A stretch of DNA of 64,000 nucleotides from Elysia chlorotica (lineage: Eukaryota; Mollusca; Gastropoda; Plakobranchidae): the NCBI GenBank assembly GCA_003991915.1, contig RQTK01000506.1:188814-252813 (forward strand), written 5' to 3'. Both the position numbers and the translations under genes were made by a program. A model generated the notes under the pieces. That model ran no database searches. It saw only the letters and a list, made by a program, of their open reading frames with translations, and was not told where the DNA came from. How positions within the stretch are numbered: position 1 is the stretch's first letter; each line of letters opens with the position of its first letter. Positions 1-13,500 of this stretch are shown here, in pieces.

Positions 1-2189
1 TGTGTGTTGGAAATCTCCACCTTTGCTTTCCTGTAAAACATTACTGAATCTCTAGTCTGAGATGAAGTTTTGGCTTTAAAACCTGCTTGGAAAACTTGGC
101 AACTTTTTGAAAAGAGATCTATAGTAAAGATTTATCTGGATTGGTCATTAGACGGCTCCAAAGAATAAAAAGAGAGAAGAAAACAATTAAACAAATATTG
201 TGGACTTTAAATGTGTGAAACAGAATTTTTTCAAATTTAAAAACTTGGAGAATTAAACTTAGTGAAGAATTGAAAAGGACTTTCTTCAACTCACAACAGA
301 GTTCAACTGAAAGAACCTAGGGCTTGTTTTTCAAAATTTCGTTTTACGTATTCATAAAAATATAATTTTTAATTCAATAAGGGTGAGAAGTTTTTAAAGT
401 TTCCTTAATAATATACATGTACTAGCCCATATTGATAGAAGGAAGGTTTGACTTGAGATCGTTATGAATGAGCACTAGATGGCAATTATTCAAACAATTT
501 TACCCTGGTAATGGTGATACTATTGAGGCACATTCAAACTATGGAATTGTAATTTTGCATGCAGTGAGAAAAATATAGCATGTAGTAATTAGCTTCAGAC
601 AAGGTACATAATACAGATGACTTAAAAGGTTAAATTAATTGTTTGGTTATAAATAGACTGTCTTATCTAGATGGCATATTCATCAAAACAGATCTCCTTT
701 AATTGGATTGTAAATTTGTATGCAAAATTTTTTCATAGGGTATAAATAAATTCTTTAACAGTGAAGGACTTGTGATCAATTTATACAGGATGAATTTTTT
801 TTTTAGAAATAATTGAATATAATAAAAAGTTAAATTATATGATGAGGGATGCTATTGATCTGAACTTTCTCCTGCGAGATCTCAGGGAGATTGGTAAGTT
901 GTCTAGTTTTGCATGATATTAAACATCTCTTCATTTTATATCTATCAGGGACTTGTACTCTAGTTTGAGATTAAAACAGTTGCAACATGAGGAAAGATAC
1001 AAGGCCTAAAAAAAGGATTTAAAAAGTTAAAGGAAATTGGACATACTTTTCTATATTTTCTTTTAAAAATCTATTTGTAAACTTAAGTTTATAATTATTG
1101 TGTTATGGACTTTTTGAATTGTAAAAATACATGTATACATGTGATCCATCACCTTGATAACATCATGTTCTATCTCACAGACATACTAAAAATGACACTA
1201 ACACCATAAGAAGCTTTGAATCAACCTCCATTTCTTTTCTCTAACAAAAAACAATCAGCTGAGCCAGATTTAATTTAAATTTTAAAAACACCTACAATTT
1301 AAGAAAACAGACAATTTTCGAAAGTTTTTTTCATTAAAAACAAAACAAAAAAAACTGCTGATTTTAAGATACACCAGTGTGTTAGTTACATTGTACGAAA
1401 CTATATTTTATTATTTTTTTTCAAGGAATCTTCCCACATAGAGACACTGCACTGAGTATAAAAAAGCCTAACTTGCTTCATTTCAAACCAAGAAATCATG
1501 CGTTAATTCCCTGCCTTTTTACATGATAAAGACTTTTGTACTAAACATTGTTTGAAATTTATTCGATAAAAAAAAATTTTTTTTGAAAGGACAGACAATG
1601 ACAGTAAGTAGTAGTGTTAATGGCATTAACACAATTACCCAATCAGAACTTTATTAGTTACTATGGAGATATAGCAGGGTGAAAATTGATAATATTTGTA
1701 AGATAAAATCTTCATTAAAATTGATCCGTTCCACTTTCAAAATATAGTGACATACATTTTTTTAATAACTTGAAACTAGTCAACTTATAGTCAAAAGAGC
1801 AATTTAACTTTAAGGGAAATAGTTAATCAAACAACAGAAATAATGATTCGAGGGTATTTTTAACTTTTAAAGGAATGTGTTGTAGGTAAAAGGGGTTTGG
1901 GGAGGGGGGGGGGGTAAGCTGAAAAAATCTTATTGGTTTTACATATATACATTTGCCTCTGAGTAAGGACTGTTGCTCTTGAACGTTTTAGAGCCCACTA
2001 CCCCTGTCAAACACATTTTCATCTCTTTATTTTGCCTGTCTAAGAAGTCTCTTTAAAATCTTTTTATAACCAGTTAAGAGAGAAGGTTGGGTACTTTCGT
2101 TCCTCCTTTCTCAAATTCTTTTGACTTGCCCAGAGCGCTGACTGCTTCATATTTATATATGACTGTTTTAAGTTGTTTGTACATCTGTA
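1..2189. other. Non-coding AT-rich DNA, no gene seen
   Basis: No open frame with protein-like composition, no exon with convincing splice sites and no recognised repeat was seen here. There are short homopolymer runs, including a G-run near 1903-1913. The stretch is read as intergenic. Confidence 0.6.
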
Positions 2190-2580
2190 TACAATCATGT
2201 ATGTGCGTTTAGTTATGTGGGGAAGAGGAGGAATGAAAGCTATAATCGGCCATAAGTAAGCTATGTATCTCAGTATACATATGTGCGTTGAGATAAGCGT
2301 GGATAAGAAAGAATATGGCCATAAATAAGCCATGTTGAGTAGATACATATGTGCTTTGAGATAAGCGTGGATAAGGACAAAAAAAAAGTAATGCTATAGT
2401 GGGCCATAAAAAAGCTATGTAGATCAGCATACATGTGCGTTGAGATAAGCGTGGATGAGAAACAAAGTAATGCTATAGTGGGCCATAAATAAGCCATATA
2501 GATCAGTCTAAATGTGCGTTGAGATAAGCGTGGATAAGAAAAAAGTAATGCTATAGTGGGCTATAAATAAGCCACATACT
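2190..2580 (+). repeat. Tandem repeat, unit about 77 bp, four to five copies
   Basis: A unit containing GTGCGTTGAGATAAGCGTGG followed by an A-rich stretch and GGCCATAAATAAGCC recurs near 2284, 2350, 2436 and 2513. A more diverged first copy starts near 2195. Units vary from about 69 to 85 bp through A-run length changes. Apparent reading frames across it on the minus strand simply follow the repeat. Confidence 0.85.
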
Positions 2581-2943
2581 TTATACTTAATATTTACTTT
2601 ACAAGTAAAAAAAACCATTGCTGATCTATTCATTGTTGACTTCTCTTAAGAGCCTGATTCTTCTAAAAAAATTTGAAATAAATTAAAAAATAAAATAAAA
2701 ACACCCTGGGTTTCCTGTTCGGAGATTACTGTACGTCTACAGTCAATTCATGACAGGGAAGGGGAGGGGGAAAGGTTCAAGGCTGAAGAAGGAATTGATT
2801 TTTTTAACTACAGTTAAAACTACTTACTGAAGGAGGCATGGGAAGTGCCAACATTGTCAATTCATCTTATGGCACCAACGTTAAGGTAACATTACTCATG
2901 TGTTATTCAGTATTGGTTGATCTAGTACATACTAGTTCTCTAT
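2581..2943. other. Non-coding, nothing recognised
   Basis: AT-rich sequence between the tandem array and the first SINE copy, with no gene or repeat recognised. Confidence 0.5.
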
Positions 2944-3090
2944 TAATTGGGTGACCAGCTGAGACAGTAGTCCAGGTTTCCCCGCCCTGTCTCGTGTGCG
3001 GCAGCATTTAAAATTGTCAGATGTCAGTTTTCGGGCTAGTCCACAATATAGCCTATATAGTGCTGACGTTGGACGCTAAGCAACAACACT
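2944..3090 (+). mobile_element. SINE body, 5'-truncated
   Basis: Contains the body shared by about ten copies in this window: TGACCAGCTGAGACAG, a CCCCGCCCTGTCTCGTGTG block, AAATTGTCAGA, a TCCACAATATAGCC block, and the end GCTGACGTTGGACGCTAAG. The tRNA-like head is missing. The family is defined only by comparing copies within the window. Confidence 0.65.
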
Positions 3091-3600
3091 TTGATACTAT
3101 AATGGAGTTAGACTACCGTACCTCTCTCTCTTTCTCTCTCTCTGAACTGCCCTCCTCTGTGAGATTTAGTCAATACTAAAGCCTTTCTTTCATTTCTGTA
3201 TCTTCTGTATACTAATCTGTACATATGCACTTCTTCAAATATTACACGAACAAAATGTCAAGAAGCACAATACATAGGCTAATGCAAACAGTGATAGTTC
3301 AATATAACACAGCAGAAGTCAACATGATCTCTTAGAGTGTGCTTACAACAATCTACATCTAGAACTGTATCTTTATTGCTTGTTGGATTTTATAAACTTT
3401 TATTATATAAAGATATATTTCTGTTCTTCACATTTAAATCCACCTGGAAGAAGTAACAGAGATGGATAAAGACTCTAACGATCTTATTTGATAAATACAA
3501 AACTTAAACGTTGACAGGGAAAGTTATTCGAAACCATTTAGATGATATAAGACCAGCTAAATTTAAATTTATACATATAATAAGGGGACTCATATTCAGG

Positions 3601-3715
3601 TGGGGTAGGTGTTTATAATTTAACTGGTTGAGACAGGAGCCCTGTTATTCCCGCACTGTCAAGCCTAGACCTATTAGAGATCTAGTGCTGGAGTTGGAAG
3701 CCAATAAACAAAACA
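3601..3715 (+). mobile_element. SINE body, internally deleted copy
   Basis: Keeps the central GGTTGAGACAGGAG and CCCGCACTGTC blocks and an end resembling GTGCTGGAGTTGGAAGCC. The middle part found in other copies (NTTGTCAGACGTT region) is missing. This is an old copy of the family seen at 2944 and 5298. Confidence 0.5.
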
Positions 3716-4347
3716 TATAATCCTGTGGCAGGACGAAACATGCCTTACATAACTGGTCCATATGACCTCTAAGCTTGGGACCAGTTGATGCATAGTTCCC
3801 GCTTTAAGAATATGGAAAGAGTAAAGCTAGTAGTGTCATGTTGTTTCCTTTTCTTCCTTCCGTCCTTTCCTCCTTCCGTTCTTTTTTCTTCTTCTTCTTT
3901 CTTAACTCGAGGCCTACCTGTTATAGTTTCCCCTTGTCCCGATGCCTGGGCACTGCGCTTAAACACTCCTAGTCCTAATATCATAACAAATAGCTAAACC
4001 AGGAGCTTCTTTCTTCTCTCTTACAAAGGACTAAGGTAAAATTTTGAAAACTAATTATGGGTTTACACAATTATCTAAATGTTTTCGTTGACTTATTGAA
4101 GAAAAGGCTGTCTAATACTGATAGTTAGGCTGCAAATGGCAAAAGAATTACAATGTTCCGTCTATACTCTCCCCAGCTTTAAAACGAAGTAACAGATACA
4201 TATTTAATTCCACAAAAACAAAAAAAACAAAAAACGATGCAAAAAATAATTTAGATTGCATAAGTTACTAGTAAATGAACAACAACAACAACAACAACAA
4301 CAACATCAACAACGCATGTCACCGCTGTAATCTCGTTCAGTATTCTA
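3716..4347. other. Non-coding; short CAA microsatellite at about 4278-4305
   Basis: No gene is supported. A short (AAC)n run lies at about 4278-4305, just before the inverted repeat. Overlapping small open frames on both strands at 3769-3997 look accidental. Confidence 0.5.
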
Positions 4348-5027
4348 CGCTCGCTTCCACTGAACCTATAATGGCTTGAGCCGTGATAGAATTGAAGTTA
4401 GGGATGACAATTTATTATTATGCTCTATGAGGTTATAGTAAACAGCCCAGTTAACTTGCGTTGGAAATACATGTACGTGTAACTACAATGACAATTGCAT
4501 AATGTTTGAAATGCAAATTAAAAATGGACTCAACTCGCCCATGCAGCAAGGTGGGGCTTCAGGTACCAAGCCCCATGACAGATGACGCCACTGCTTGGAG
4601 CATAAATTTCCCTCGGAATTATGTGAACATATTTTTCCAAGAAAAGTAGAATGGTGACAATGTTTTGTCCCCGTGACATAACCAAAACATTGAGTGTCTT
4701 ATCTAAGGTACGCCAATCATGTTCGAGCATGACTTGCCGCATAGGCCTAGAATACTGAACGAGGGAAATTTATGCTCCAAGCAGTGGCGTCATCTGTCAT
4801 GGGGCTTGGTACCTGAAGCCCCACCTTGCTGCATGGGCGAGTTGAGTCCATTTTTAATTTGCATTTCAAACATTATGCAATTGTCATTGTAGTTACACGT
4901 ACATGTATTTCCAACGCAAGTTAACTGGGCTGTTTACTATAACCTCATAGAGCATAATAATAAATTGTCATCCCTAACTTCAATTCTATCACGGCTCAAG
5001 CCATTATAGGTTCAGTGGAAGCGAGCG
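4348..5027. repeat. Large inverted repeat: two 268-bp arms, 144-bp spacer
   Basis: The left arm (4348-4615) and right arm (4760-5027) are reverse complements with no mismatch found by eye; paired positions sum to 9375. The spacer is 4616-4759. Outside the left arm, CTCGTTCAGTATTCTA (4332-4347) recurs inverted at 4748-4763, spanning the spacer/right-arm junction. I recognised no transposase and no terminal repeat typical of a named DNA transposon. It could be a fold-back element or an inverted duplication made by template switching. Confidence 0.85.
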
Positions 5028-5297
5028 CCCTGGTCCATTCGTTAGTTATTATCAGCTCCGAGGAGCCGTGTTGGGTGGATGCTGTATTAAACAAGCAAAA
5101 AACAACAAAAACAACAACAATAAAGCCCCAACAAAAATGATAAAAACATACAAACTACATTGTACAACAGCGGCAAACTTTTTCTCTTCTACCATTGCAT
5201 GTGACCCAATAAAATAATAATTGTGTCAGGTTCTACTGTACAGTAGCCTATTGATATACAAATTGGTTTTGATTCCAAGCCACAGATTTCTATTAAT

Positions 5298-5556
5298 AGC
5301 GTGGTGGACCTGGGGTAGAACATCGGCTTCCGACGCAAAAGGTCCAGATTCGAGCCCTGGCGATCTTGCCCCTTACTGATTGGGTCGGTGTCAGTTTAAT
5401 GTGACCAGCTGAGACAGGAGTTATCGCATCCCCGCCCTGACTCGTGTGTGGCAGCACATGAAATTGTCAGACGCCTGTCTTGGGGCCCGTCCACATTATA
5501 GCCTTCAGACACTTTAACCTATATAGTGGTGACGTTAGACGTTATACCAACTCAAC
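5298..5556 (+). mobile_element. tRNA-derived SINE, near full length
   Basis: The head resembles a tRNA gene with internal RNA polymerase III promoter boxes: an A-box-like TGGGGTAGAACATC and a B-box-like GGTCCAGATTCGAGCC near 5340-5356. The shared body follows: GGGTCGGTGTCAG, TGACCAGCTGAGACAG, the CCCGCCCTGACTCGTGTG block, AAATTGTCAGACG, the GTCCACATTATAGCC block and GTGACGTTAGACG. This is one of the most complete copies in the window. Confidence 0.7.
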
Positions 5557-7388
5557 TTGACTTGGCAAATGCAAATAATGCAGTACAAAATCAATATCTA
5601 TATATATCGTTGTCCGCCAAGCATGTTGTCTACAAGGGATCGTCCTTGCCCCGTATAGAGTTCTATGGGAACAGTGAAGGGCGCGAAACTGATTAAACGA
5701 TTTGGTCAACAAAAATTTTGATAAAATGGTATGGTTGATTGGACCAGAAAAATGGGACTCTTTGATTGATTGGGCTGTCAGTAAACCCGACGAGCAAGTC
5801 TAGTGTGAATCGGGGGCTGAGAGCAGGTGCATTCATTAGTAAGCTGGTATCCCCCCCCCTCTCCTTTCACTTGAACATGGCCTGTTCACCGTTGTTCGGA
5901 GAATTGAAGCCGAAACTGAAAGTAAAATCTTAGGTCTTGACATTTAAGGCGTTGCTATGGGCTTGTTTCAAGCTGTTATGACTAGATCTAGACCTAGGTC
6001 GAGATTGCAGGGTATATTTTTAGATCTGATTCTGTATTAATTATTAGAATTTCTGTGCCTTTAGTTCGCAACAGGTCAGCTCCAAGTAAGAACCAGTTGA
6101 TTGGTTTTTATTGGAAAGCTGACTATTGCCAACGAAATAAATGGAACCTTGATGTAGCTGATCATTCTCCCCCCTCCCCATTTTTTCGCTTATGAAATAG
6201 TCAGGGACATACATACAAGCAGACACCCCCCCCCCTTTTTTTTTTTGGTCGTTGGTAGACACTACGCAGTTCGCGTTCAGAAAGTCGGACTTCCCCACTT
6301 CGCAGTTCGTGTGAAGAAAGCTGAAAAAACTCGTCTCAACTAGTGAAAACTTGATTAACCTCAAGGCTGCCTGCTCGAAGTCGAAGTGCCTCGGAGTGAG
6401 ACTGATCAACTGTAGATCTAAGCTTTGTGAAAGTGAAAAAACAAAGAAGACCCGTTCTGACGTCGTAGATTTTATTGCGCGTTGAGAAAGCCAAACTTCC
6501 CCACATCGAACTGCGCGGCGAGCACCCATTTCGTTTTTTTTTCCTACACACACACATCACAAACACAAAATTATGGTGATTGCCTTTCTGTCCTTGAGGC
6601 AGTTCAGTAAAAGAAAGTTATGTTTAGTTCTCCCTTTCATATATATAAAGAATCTGCTCACTTCCTTTTCTGTTTAAGAGTAAACTATACATGAATGTTT
6701 TTAGGGGTTTTCTACCCATATAAAAAAATCTCGGTGACGCAACTAGACAGACATAATTTCATGTGACACTCGATTTTTTGTGTCCTGGTTTAGAAAACGC
6801 CAGAGCTTTTAATAACGTATGGTTAAATAATTGAATGAGGCGTGAGTTTGTAATCATGTAATGCTTTTGCTGCTTTCATCAATACATATCACTTTTTCAT
6901 TGCTTATGTATTTTACTACTTTAGGGAGGATAATTTTGAGGATTCTCCCTTCAGACACTTCACCCTATATAAATTTGTTTATATATTTTACGACTGCATT
7001 TAAAATTAGATGGAAAAAAAACCCCAATCAAATGCAAGCATGGCCATACATTATAATACTCCTGTTTCTGAATTGTTTAGCGCTTAAGTAAATGCATAAG
7101 TTAATTGACAAATATACTGTTATACTGTTATAGCAATATATAATTCAATGTTATAAATGATAATCGTTTGATGTATCATAATCGCTGATTATTTTTGTTT
7201 CAGTGAAATTTAAATTAGAATTTTAAACAGTGTTTTGTGGGAGACATCCTACACATAATAATACAACGGTGTAGGGGACAGAATCCATGCAATTTGCCAG
7301 ATCCATGTATCAAATCAGGTACAAATGCTCTTCTACTTTCAGTTTGTCCCCTGAATTTTAAACTCACAAATGATTTTTGTACCTATAG
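5557..7388 (+). promoter_or_regulatory. Region upstream of DPP3, candidate promoter/5' leader
   Basis: Non-coding sequence before the first coding exon. The part at about 6240-6540 is richer in CpG than its surroundings and carries an imperfect direct repeat: GAAAGTCGGACTTCCCCAC near 6280 and GAAAGCCAAACTTCCCCAC near 6486. The first coding exon begins directly after a splice acceptor (AG at 7387-7388), so a leader exon should lie upstream, possibly here. Its position cannot be fixed from sequence alone. Confidence 0.25.
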
Positions 7389-7564
7389 GAGTACAGTTTG
7401 AAGCCAAGTACATGATGGCAGACCAGTACATTATTCCAAACAGCACTGATGTCGCCCTCTTAGACTGCCAGGAAGCCTTTGCTGGCCTCACCGAGAAAGA
7501 GAAGTTATACGCTCACCATTTGGCCCAAGCAAGTTTTAAAGGGGGCCTCATCGTCTTGTTCCAG
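7389..7564 (+). CDS. DPP3: DPP3 exon 1 (first coding exon)
   Basis: Acceptor AG at 7387-7388, Met codons at 7412 and 7415, donor GTAAAC at 7565. Encodes residues 1-51 and ends in phase 0. The frame stays open upstream of the Met codons to the acceptor, so an N-terminal extension from an unseen upstream exon cannot be excluded. Confidence 0.9.
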
Positions 7565-10500
7565 GTAAACTTTTCCGAAAGATTATACACATGAAGTTTA
7601 AGCAATGCTACTTTTTCAGTGTAAGCCTCAAAGTGTTGACGTCAACTGAGTTGCAGTAACTTATCATGGTCAGTTCGGTTGGCAGAGAAGTTGACCATGG
7701 TTTGTTATATAAGTAAAATGTAAGTCAAGAAACATCTCATAAACTGACCATGTAAATATACATCGTCTGTACACTCAGTAAGTCTGGATATACTTGAATC
7801 AGCTTTACCGTCAACGCTTGGAGGGCAAAACAATACTATGACCTATATTCTCTAATAGTTGGGTAGTAATGGAATCAGCAGTAAAGAAAAAGCCATGGAC
7901 GGTAAAAAAAAACCTTTTTGATTAAGTCCTACTGGGCTGGTCATCAGCAAATTTAGTAAAAAATTGATTTGTTGACACGATCTTGAATGCAAAAGTATCT
8001 GATACATAGGCAGAGATTCTTAGTGTAGATTCTGTTTCGCACAAGGGTTCTTTTAAGCAAGAAATTGGTTGGTAATTGGGTGTCTTTAAATTTGTTAGTT
8101 CCATTGCTTAAGAAATAAAATATAAATGCAACTGAATTGGTGAAGCCTCTTTTTTATGTGCTGAGTCTTTGAAGGTAATATTGACATATAGCCTCTAATG
8201 CTTGAGGTAAAACAGAATTGAATGTATATGAGTATCCAATAACTTTTGAAAATCACAGATTAATACTTTTCTCTTACTTTTGTGATTAAATCTTCATTCT
8301 TTCTAACAATGTATTTTTAGGACTTCAGATTAAAAAAAAAGTAAAAATTACATTAATCTTATAAATACTTGTAAACTGAAACTTACTTGGCATAACAATA
8401 TGTACTTCTTCAATCTTAAAATCATTCGTGAGCTATTAAAATTGGAGATCATTTTAATATTAACTTTGTAAATTATTATTTTGGATATATGCAAATTTAA
8501 ACCTAAGTGATAAAACAGTGCCCTCACCTATTTCTATTTCAGACATCACCTGAATCTCCTGGCATCTTTGTCCTTCTTCAAAAACTCTTCAAGTCGCAAT
8601 GTCCTGAAGAGATCTCTGCGCTTGCTTTGTCAAATGGGTTTTCCGAGGAAGATGTCAAAGTAAGTGAAGTATACATATTTAAAAAGAATTCAAGTACTTT
8701 TGTTTTATTCCAAACATGATTTTATGAGAGCAATTTGAACCAAATTACTGATAAAATAGATATATTTAAGATCATAGAACCTTTTCTGACTTTTAAATGT
8801 CACCTTGTATTTATCTAGGATGATGCATGGGAAACCTCCTCCACTTGCACATATAACCTGGAAGCTGGTTATTTTAGCTCGAAATAAAATACTCAATGAG
8901 ATCTACATGACTGTCTTGATATTCTTCTGAAAACATTTCCAAGTCACTTCGTGTCTGACATGTCCAGCTAAATTGTTTTTTTGTTTTTTTTCATTAGATA
9001 TTGCCACATTCTTATATGAAACGATGTGTAAGCTCTATTTTTTTCCCTTGGAATTTCTTTTTTTTTTTGTGCTTAACAATTGCAAGTTTCTTGTTGACAC
9101 ACTGAAATATGATGATCATCTATATTCTTTATGATGTATACAATTTTTCTTCTACAAAGGCATTTCTTATGTATGCAGCAGCATTCTATTGTAACATGGG
9201 CAACTACAAGTCATTTGGAGACACCAAATTCATTCCAAATGTAGAAAAAGTAAGTACTTAGTAGATTGAAAAAAAAAAGTTATTAATTCCTCTTTATGTA
9301 CAAATTACACGTAAGAAGAAAAAGACAAACTGCAACTTGTTGACTGTATTGAATAGTTGTTGCACAAGCCTACATTCTGCTATAAAACGAAATACAACAG
9401 TTGTCAATATTGTGAAGAAGAAAAAGTGTCCTCCTCAAATTTTTGTGAAAGAATCATGTTCCAAAAAGATATAACTGCACCATTTCATTTCCAAAGAACT
9501 TTAAAAGAGTCCAGAGACTATTTATAAAAAAAGACTTTGGAGTTTCAAGAATATTAGTATTTGCCTGTAAGGGATACTTTAAGTACTAACTATTTAGGCT
9601 TTTCACAAGAGTTAAAAATACAATGGTGATTTTACCTATCTTTAAAAAGAACATCATTATTTATTCTTTTCAACAGGAAAAAGTTGAACGCTTGATCAAG
9701 AGCAGCAAAGCTTTCCAAGAAAATAGCGCATTGTTGCAAAAGTTGTGGGACTCAGTGAAAGAGAGAATGTATTCACTGGAAAATGGCCATGCTGAGCTGG
9801 GCCTCGGCGATAAGGTGAAGCTTGTGATTGTTTTGTTTTGTTTTTGTTTTTGTAAATTTTAGAATAAGTTTCATATCTTTAATAACCTTTTTATGGTATA
9901 GATATTTGCATAAGAAACCATAGTTTTAAAAAGATACAGACCTGCTCATTTTTAATAATTGTATGCTTAAAGTGAAAAGTAACAAAATTATTGTCTTCCA
10001 TATGCTGGTATAGCTAAATGATGTACTTCCGAATTTGTATTTTATTTTTATACATTTTATATAAATTGACGTTAAAACATCGATTATGATTTTTTTAAAA
10101 TCTATCACTTTTTTTCTCCAGGGCGTCACCACTTACTTCTCTGCCAATTGCACTGAAACTGATGCTAAAATTGCTCAGGAGTTCATGACATCAAAGGTAT
10201 TGAATGAATCCTCCTTGACACAATTTTTTCTATACTGTTTAGATCAATTTGATAGCCTCACACAAATTCTAACAGGTTCTTATGTGTTTAAAGACCTTTA
10301 CAGTATGATTTTCATTTAACACTAATGTGTTCATTGACTTAATAGTGGTTGAAGTAAGATCATTGTATAAGTAAACTTCATGAAAATTCCGTGGAAAAAG
10401 ATATTACCAGCATTAATAGAGCTGAGATAGTGATTGCTTGAACCATACAATTAAACCTCAAGCTCATTGTCTGTGAAGGCAGAGAGAGGATTAATGAAAT

Positions 10501-13500
10501 CAAATGCATTATTGCAGGAGATAAAAAAAATGAAGGAAAATGTTTCTCAATATTTTCAAGGATTTAAATCTTATATACTTTGAACGTCTGAAGTTCAAAA
10601 TGCCTGCTTGGCAGCAAAAATAATCATTTTAGATAACTCTACATTTTGTCATAGGAGTTAAATAAGTTAGATGTTAACCAAAATTATTGGAAAGTGAAGT
10701 GTGGCATTGACATAAAGAACATGAAAATTGCAAGATAAAAATGGTTTTAAAGCAGAAAGCCAGGTAAATTGATTTGAAAGCTTTCTATTGCATGATCTTA
10801 TCTAGAGCTTTTAGATTATAGTTGTATGAATGCATCTTTTTGTACTTATGTTGACTTTGTTTCTTTGAAAGGATATCAGTCCTTACAACACTCGCCTGTT
10901 CAAAACAAAGGATCCTGAGTCAGGCCTAGATGTTTATGAAGTGAGAATGGCAGCAGTCGAGTCCACAAGTAAGTCATGGTGTATGATGTTTTTCTGTCGT
11001 ATTTCAAGAGTACATTTTTTTTAAATACTGCTTAGTTAATACAGATAGCAGCTGCCCAAAATAAGAGTGTCAATCAATTGAAGACCAAGATCAGCTTTGG
11101 TATGTAATTTCTACTAAAAGCAAAAGCTTTAAATGAACTTAAGAGGGATGATAGAAGATAGTTGGGGTTGCAAAACTTGGGACTTTCTGTCGAGATTGAA
11201 CCTAATTCCTTTTTTTTAACAATATTCATTTCCCTATTGAAAATAAACAATATTCACTCTGAACTAAATTATGATTGAATAAAGAAAGTTCATATGTTTC
11301 ACAAATTTGGCCTCATTGATAATCCCCTAGTTTCAAAAGCATTTAAATTTTTGAGCTAACAATTCTGTATTATTGCAAACAGTATAAGTCCTGTAAATTT
11401 CAGACAATTATGCTACCTATAAAAGAAGATCTGCTTATGCTTACCATTTATTTAAGATAGCAATGGTTAAATAAATTGACAGCCCTCTTTTATAAAAAGA
11501 TCTCTAAATAAGAGGATATAACTGATATATTTATACTCATGCTTAATTTTGAGGTACTATTTATGTTTAATTTTTTTCTCTTTGGTTTCACAAATTTGGG
11601 CCAGTTAATTTCCATTATAAAAAAGCACTTTCTTTTCCTCCTAAGAATCTGAGGTGCCAGGCTATGCAAATGGATCAGTTCTGGGGGATTATGAGTTCAC
11701 ACCTAAAGATCAAGAGAAGGTGGTGAAATTCAAGGTCACAAGAGGAGACTACTCTGCACTAATGGGCTTGGTAGTTGAAGAACTGGAGAATGCAAAGGTA
11801 AATGAAGTCACAGCCTCTGATGTACTCTTCAAGATCTGTCTCATAATGACTTGCCTTTTGCTGATGATACTACATAGATGGAAATGTCTGCTGTGAAGGA
11901 TTTTATCTTATAATTTTGATAATGCATTTTTGCTTGAAATTTGTTTTGAAATCAACAAAGAGAACTGAAGTTTTTCTCAGTTAACAGCAGCATTTCAACA
12001 TTTTAACATATGGTTGGAACACTTATTATGTTATGTCTGCAGAAATCCTTAATAAAAGACTGTATGTTGTTGTGTGTGTGGCAGCTTGAAAGTTTTCTTT
12101 GAAATCAACTCTTTGTGTCTTTGAGAGACTCCTATTCTCTTATTTGTGTCTGATGATCATGAGCTCCGTTTAAAGTGGAAATTCAAGTACCTGAAGCTGT
12201 TACGCATGTACTGATACAAATAATGAAACAAAACACCTTTCCATCCAACAACTTAATTTACTGAAAAAAAGAAAGGTCAGTTCTTAAGAACCAGATTCCT
12301 AAGTTTCATTTTGAACCAATCTTAATTCTTAAAGATACATTTTATTCATTCCATTTTTAAAACAACTGACATTACCCCTGATATATTTTTCTATGCCTTT
12401 CCTCTCCAGGAGCATGCAGCTAATGACAACGAGAAAAACATGTTTGTTGAATACATCAAAAGTTTCACAACAGGCTCTCTTCCTGCTCACAAGGATGGCT
12501 CCCGCTTCTGGATAAAAAACAAAGGACCAATTGTGGAAACGTAATAATCTCCTTCAAAATTTGGACTTTCATTCAGTTATTCTTAGACTTCTAAAAGTTT
12601 AAAATAATTATCTGTTATCGAAATTAGGTGGATTTTCAAAGATAAAAGAACCTTAAGAAAAAATTTTTTTTCGGAAATTTTAGATTTAAGTTATTACAGT
12701 GTGGGTATAATTGCAAAACCATTAAAAAATGTAATACTCATATATTTATAGAATGAACATTTATTAAACTGATGAATATCTTGACTAGTAAAACTTCTTT
12801 TTCATGGAGTTTGTAACAACTTGCACTTTACCAAAGTTGTGGTTCAGCAAGGTCTGACTTTGAAAACAAGTGTGCACTGTTAGAATGATGTGATGCTTTT
12901 AAGCTTTTTGTGTAACTAATATATAAGCCAATTTTTTTATATGTTATCACAGATATATTGGATTCATTGAGTCATACCGAGATCCTTATGGTGTCCGTGG
13001 TGAATTTGAAGGTAATTTTCAAGGGTTGTAATTATTATTGTATGATTAAAATAAAGTAAATGTTAAGTGATGCAAAACATTATATATCCCACTGTTGCCA
13101 AACTCAACTTTACTTAAAAAAACATTAGCTAAGTTTGTATACATTATTTTTTTGTTTTCACAGATTGTAAGAAACATGCATTTTTTAAAATTTGGATTAT
13201 TTACCCAGTTTACTCTGTTCTTTTTCTCCCCATCTTTCTTAGCTGTGCCATGAAAGTTGGATTTTAAAATGCAATCAATATTTTTTTTTATTTACGGAAA
13301 TATTATTATAATGATATTCAAACAGTGCAGATATTCATGAAAATTATCAAATATTCCAGTTCTATGTTACCAATTTTGATAAAAACTTCACAGGCTTTGT
13401 GGCTGTGGTCAACAAGAAAATGTCGGCCAAATTTGCCCAACTTGTGGATAATGCAGAGCATCTTTTGGCGCACCTGCCTTGGCCGGCAGAGTATGAAAAG

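Noticed and set aside
4530-4742. 70-residue minus-strand frame inside the inverted repeat
   Set aside because: Crosses the arm/spacer border and has no recognised similarity.
5298-5370. A functional tRNA gene at the SINE head (also 33415, 37954, 41497, 63760)
   Set aside because: Promoter-box-like motifs are present, but acceptor and anticodon stems do not close; they are tRNA-derived repeat heads.
6044-6553. 169-residue minus-strand open frame upstream of DPP3
   Set aside because: No recognised family, composition is not protein-like, and a C-run is translated as glycines; more likely CpG-richer non-coding DNA.
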